Assembly (NCBI RefSeq): GCF_023074185.1
Contig: NZ_JADPKY010000170.1
Span: forward strand, 124,001 to 188,000
Reading direction: 5' to 3'
Source of the DNA: Bradyrhizobium sp. 132
GTDB lineage: Bacteria > Pseudomonadota > Alphaproteobacteria > Rhizobiales > Xanthobacteraceae
Length of the DNA stretch: 64,000 nt
Shown: piece by piece, positions 61,244 through 64,000 of the stretch
How positions within the stretch are numbered: the first letter of the stretch is position 1
How the letters are laid out: the number at the start of each line of letters is the position of its first letter
Position numbers and translations under genes: made by a program
The notes under the pieces: generated by a model
What the model saw: only the letters and a program-made list of their open reading frames with translations
What the model was told of the DNA's origin: nothing
The model's database searches: none

Positions 61244-62041
61244 TTAAGGCGGCGGTGGCTTCGCAATCGGCTTGCGCTGCGCCAGCGCCGCGACCGTGGC
61301 GGTGCCGATCGGGCCCGCTTCGTCATAGAGCCAGCATTCGCCGATTGCCACGCCGTCGGTGGCCTGGTGGTTGACCACGTCGAAGCCGATCCAGTTCGTC
61401 ACCGGCAAGCGGTGCAGATAGATCGTGACGTCGCTGTTGATGTAGCGGAGCCCCTTGTCGCCGGCGTTCGCGAACGGGCTGGCGAAATCGGCGCCGGTGG
61501 CGACGTGGACGAACGGCGTCATCGGCACGCCCGCCACCAGCTCGCGCACCTCGCTCATCCAGAGTTTTCGTGGCCCGAGCGAGCCCATATGGCCGACGAT
61601 CGGCCGCGTCGCCCATTTGCCGTTCATGCCGAGCCTGGGATCGGTGGGCTTGGGAATGTCGGCCGGCTTCGGCACGTCCCAGTTCGGCGGCGACCAGACA
61701 TTGCCTTCCGGATTCTGCGTTCGCCGCAACAGCTGACACGAGGCGCGCGCCATGCCGACGCCGCCGGACAAGAATTCCGCTTCCACGACGCGGATGCGCA
61801 TTCCGTCGCGCACGAGACGCGTCGTCACCTCGATCGGCTTGTCGATGGTCGGCAGCCGAAACATGTCGACGGTCAGCCGCGCCGGCACGAATTCAGGGCC
61901 GGAATGCCGCTCCTCGATGGCGAAGCCGAGCAGGCCGATGATGACGCGTCCGTGCAGCGATTTCGGATCCCACGGACCGTTGGCGGCTTCCGTCGGATGG
62001 AATGTGTCGCCGTCGCAAGTGAAGAAAGGCATGTTTGTCAT
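61244..62041 (-). CDS. Thioesterase-family (acyl-CoA thioesterase-like) protein
   Basis: The 265-residue protein has double hot-dog thioesterase features: HGRVIIGLLGFAIEER and PARLTVDMFRLPTID in the first half, and SDVTIYLHRLPVTNWIGFDV with AIGECWLYDEAGPIGTATV in the second. This matches TesB-like/4HBT_3 acyl-CoA thioesterases; substrate unknown. The ATG at 62041 or 62032 is likely; upstream sequence up to 62086 is repeat-adjacent. Confidence 0.8.
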   Translation of the reverse strand: MTNMPFFTCDGDTFHPTEAANGPWDPKSLHGRVIIGLLGFAIEERHSGPEFVPARLTVDMFRLPTIDKPIEVTTRLVRDGMRIRVVEAEFLSGGVGMARASCQLLRRTQNPEGNVWSPPNWDVPKPADIPKPTDPRLGMNGKWATRPIVGHMGSLGPRKLWMSEVRELVAGVPMTPFVHVATGADFASPFANAGDKGLRYINSDVTIYLHRLPVTNWIGFDVVNHQATDGVAIGECWLYDEAGPIGTATVAALAQRKPIAKPPPP

Positions 62042-62087
62042 GGCGCGCGAGATTGAAGGAACGCGTGGGGAAATCAAGGTCCCCAAT

Positions 62088-62195
62088 CCTCATGGTGAGG
62101 AGGCGCGAAGCGTCGTCTCGAACCATGAAGGCCCGGCTCTTTCAGTTCGGCCTCTATCCTTCGAGACGCGCGAAGAGCGCGCTCCTCAGGATGAA
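62088..62195. repeat. Inverted pair of CCTCATGGTGAGG / CTCCTCAGGATGA repeats
   Basis: Left unit CCTCATGGTGAGGAGGCGC...GTCTCGAACCATGAAGG, right unit TATCCTTCGAGACGCGC...GCGCTCCTCAGGATGA. It ends two bases before the queG stop codon. Same family as 36912-37040 and 42666-42776. Confidence 0.85.
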
Positions 62196-62197
62196 GA

Positions 62198-63373
62198 TCA
62201 GGACGCGGCCCGCCACTCCTCGCGTACGCTGTCATCGCGCTCGCTCGCGATTGCAGCTGCCCTCATTGCAGCGAACCCTGCATCTGACAACAACTGCCTC
62301 AGCGCCCACACCGCAGCCCCCCGCACCAGCGGGCTCGCATCATCCAGCAATCGCCGCGCCTCGTCCGCCAGTGCCGGATCGCCGGAGTTGCCGATCGCGA
62401 TCAGCACGTTCCGCAAAAAACGATCGCGGCCGATACGCTTGACCGGCGACTTCTTGAACAGCGCGCGAAACGAAGCGTCATCGAGCCGGGTGAGTTCGGC
62501 GAGACCTGGCGCGCGCAATTCGTCACGCGCCGCGAGCTTTGCCTCGCGACCCTCCTGCGCGAACTTGTTCCAGGGACAGGCGGCGAGGCAATCGTCGCAG
62601 CCATAGATGCGGTTGCCGATCGCCTTGCGAAACTCGCGCGGGATCGGTCCCTTGTTCTCGATGGTGAGGTATGAGATGCAGCGCCGCGCATCGAGCTTAT
62701 AGGGCGCGGGGAAGGCCGCGGTCGGGCAGATGTCGAGACACGCCCGGCACGAGCCGCAATGATCGATGTCGGCGTCGTCGCGCGGCAGCTCCAGCGTGGT
62801 GTAGATCGCGCCGAGAAACAGCCACGAGCCGAATTCGCGCGAGACCAGATTGGTGTGCTTGCCCTGCCAGCCGAGATGCGCAGCTTGCGCCAGCGGCTTC
62901 TCCATCACGGCGGCAGTGTCGACGAACACTTTCACGTCGGACGGTGCGGTCGCAACCAGCCATCGCGCCAGCGCCTTCAGGCGTTTCTTGATGAGGTCGT
63001 GATAGTCGTCGCCCTGCGCATAGACCGAAATCGCCGCGCGCGTGCGTTGTTCGAGGATCGCGAGCGGATCCTGGTCGGGGCCGTAATTGACGCCGAGCAT
63101 GATGACGCTGCGCACGTCCTGCCACAGCCCGCGCGGATCGACCCGGCGCTCCGGCTGCGCGGCGAGCCAGTCCATGTCGCCATGGCCGCCCGATGCGATG
63201 AATTCGAGAAAATGTTTTCCGGCGCTGTCGATCGTGCCCGGTTCAGTGACGCCGATGCAGTCGAAGCCGAGCGCGCGTGCCTCGTTTGCAAGCGCCGTCT
63301 TCAGTTCGGTCGGATCGGAGTTCAGAAGTCGAGGTCCACGTAGGTCCGCGACGCCGGCACGCCCGCCAGCCAT
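62198..63373 (-). CDS. queG: Epoxyqueuosine reductase QueG
   Basis: QueG carries out the last step of queuosine synthesis on tRNA using cobalamin and two [4Fe-4S] clusters. The product has the ferredoxin cysteines HCGSCRACLDICPTAAF and GCDDCLAACPWNKFA, the Asp-containing VDTAAVMEKPLAQAAHLGWQ (two parts), and a C-terminal HEAT-like repeat region. The ATG at 63373 gives 391 residues but overlaps the GST-like gene by 52 bp; conserved sequence begins about NSDPTELKTA, at a CTG (63325) that overlaps that gene's TGA (CTGA), so CTG may be the true start. Confidence 0.9.
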   Translation of the reverse strand: MAGGRAGVADLRGPRLLNSDPTELKTALANEARALGFDCIGVTEPGTIDSAGKHFLEFIASGGHGDMDWLAAQPERRVDPRGLWQDVRSVIMLGVNYGPDQDPLAILEQRTRAAISVYAQGDDYHDLIKKRLKALARWLVATAPSDVKVFVDTAAVMEKPLAQAAHLGWQGKHTNLVSREFGSWLFLGAIYTTLELPRDDADIDHCGSCRACLDICPTAAFPAPYKLDARRCISYLTIENKGPIPREFRKAIGNRIYGCDDCLAACPWNKFAQEGREAKLAARDELRAPGLAELTRLDDASFRALFKKSPVKRIGRDRFLRNVLIAIGNSGDPALADEARRLLDDASPLVRGAAVWALRQLLSDAGFAAMRAAAIASERDDSVREEWRAAS

Positions 63374-64000
63374 TCGCTCAGCAGCGGACGGAACGACGGG
63401 CGGGATTTCACCCGCGCGTACCACGCCTTTGCTGCGTCGTCCTCGCTCCATGGCACGTCGCCCAGATAGTCGATCGCCGAGAGGTGCGCCGCGGCGGCGA
63501 GATCCGCGTAACTGAGCCGGTCGCCGGCGAGGAAATTACGCGTCTGCGCCAGCCAGCCGATATAGGCCAGATGATAGCGCACATTTGCCTTCGCGGCGCG
63601 CATCACGTCGGCCGAAGGCGGGCCGCCGCCATTGTCCTCGCTCATGAAGCGCTTGTAGATGCGCTCGGTGACGAGCGGGTGGGAGACCTCCTCGAAGAAT
63701 TTTTCGTTGAACCAGGCCATCAGCCGGCGCACCTCGACGCGCTCGCCGATCGTGTCCGGCATCAGGCGCTTGGGTCCCATCTCGGCGCCATAGGCCTCGT
63801 CGACATATTCTGCGACGATCGCCGCGCCCGGGATGGGCGGCTGCTCGTTGTCCACCAGGACGGGCGTCGTGCCCGCCGCATTGAGCAGCAGAAATGCCTC
63901 GCGCCGCTCCCAGCTGCGCTCTTCAACCAGCTTCAGCTCAAGCCCGTATTCCCCCGCGATCAGGCGGATGAAGCGCGAATGCGGACAGAACGGATGATGA
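63322..64000 (-). CDS. Glutathione S-transferase-fold protein, FzlA-like, 5' end outside window
   Basis: The visible 225 residues lack only the N-terminal start. They show a thioredoxin-like domain (HHPFCPHSRFIRLIAGEYG; AAGTTPVLVDNEQ) and an all-helical domain (SYADLAAAAHLSAIDYLGDV) ending RTYVDLDF. The Cys-Pro-His-Ser motif and the tail resemble alphaproteobacterial FzlA, a GST-like protein that binds FtsZ and controls division; this is from memory and not verified. Stop overlaps the possible queG CTG start. Confidence 0.75.
   Translation of the reverse strand, partial: HHPFCPHSRFIRLIAGEYGLELKLVEERSWERREAFLLLNAAGTTPVLVDNEQPPIPGAAIVAEYVDEAYGAEMGPKRLMPDTIGERVEVRRLMAWFNEKFFEEVSHPLVTERIYKRFMSEDNGGGPPSADVMRAAKANVRYHLAYIGWLAQTRNFLAGDRLSYADLAAAAHLSAIDYLGDVPWSEDDAAKAWYARVKSRPSFRPLLSEWLAGVPASRTYVDLDF

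Overview
This window looks like ordinary chromosomal DNA of a high-GC alphaproteobacterium, most likely Bradyrhizobium or a close relative. Three things suggest this: alphaproteobacterial gene orders (hisB-DUF2628-hisH-hisA-hisF-hisE; rph-rdgB-hemW opposite hrcA-grpE; dnaK-dnaJ followed by a Sinorhizobium-type pmtA; infC-rpmI-rplT-pheS-pheT), family-specific protein variants, and many short palindromic intergenic repeats of a kind I associate with Bradyrhizobium genomes. I see no rRNA, tRNA, CRISPR array, prophage, transposase or integrase.

Layout. 0-3 kb: hslV, a DUF2585 membrane protein and hslU on the minus strand, then a cut membrane protein. 3.2-8 kb: histidine operon ending in pantothenate kinase. 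8-14 kb: a histidine-phosphatase-like exported protein, a hybrid sensor kinase, a ComM/YifB ATPase and a PilZ protein. 14-19.6 kb: Tad/Flp pilus genes (tadD forward; cpaB, cpaC, cpaD, cpaE reverse). 19.9-23.8 kb: gshB, yraN and rsmI, divergent from an LpoA-like lipoprotein. 23.8-24.4 kb: a gene-poor, strongly structured intergenic region. 24.4-28.9 kb: hemW, rdgB and rph against hrcA and grpE. 29-31 kb: an exported nicotinamidase-like protein and an unknown secreted protein. 31-36.8 kb: dnaK (with a textbook RpoH promoter), dnaJ, pmtA, a flavin reductase, pyrF and a DUF1330 protein. 37-41 kb: dapB, gpmA, an Ada-like alkyltransferase, a DUF2244 protein and nth.

41.2-46 kb is the accessory part of the window. 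It holds a rearranged EmrAB-type efflux remnant, a 5'-truncated and frameshifted nucleoside phosphorylase-like gene, an MFS gene reduced to its C-terminal half between two palindromic repeats, and an intact S53 (sedolisin) peptidase. 46-49.3 kb is a metal module: NikR, a copper-type P1B ATPase and a divergent CsoR-type repressor with a clear operator between them. 49.4-52.8 kb: a YiiX-like papain-fold hydrolase, a Tat-exported amine oxidase and a TauE/SafE permease. 52.8-59.5 kb: pheT, a DUF559 nuclease-like gene, pheS, rplT, rpmI and infC (AUU start), interrupted by two forward-strand exported proteins. 59.8-64 kb: an alpha/beta hydrolase, an NTF2-like protein, a thioesterase-like protein, queG and a GST-fold protein resembling FzlA, cut by the window end.

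I found no convincing new multi-gene system. The observations most worth following are the structured 23.8-24.3 kb intergenic region, the inverted efflux-pump remnant, the repeat-derived protein tail inside the phe operon, the CsoR operator, and the spread of several palindromic repeat families into 3' ends and stop codons of genes.
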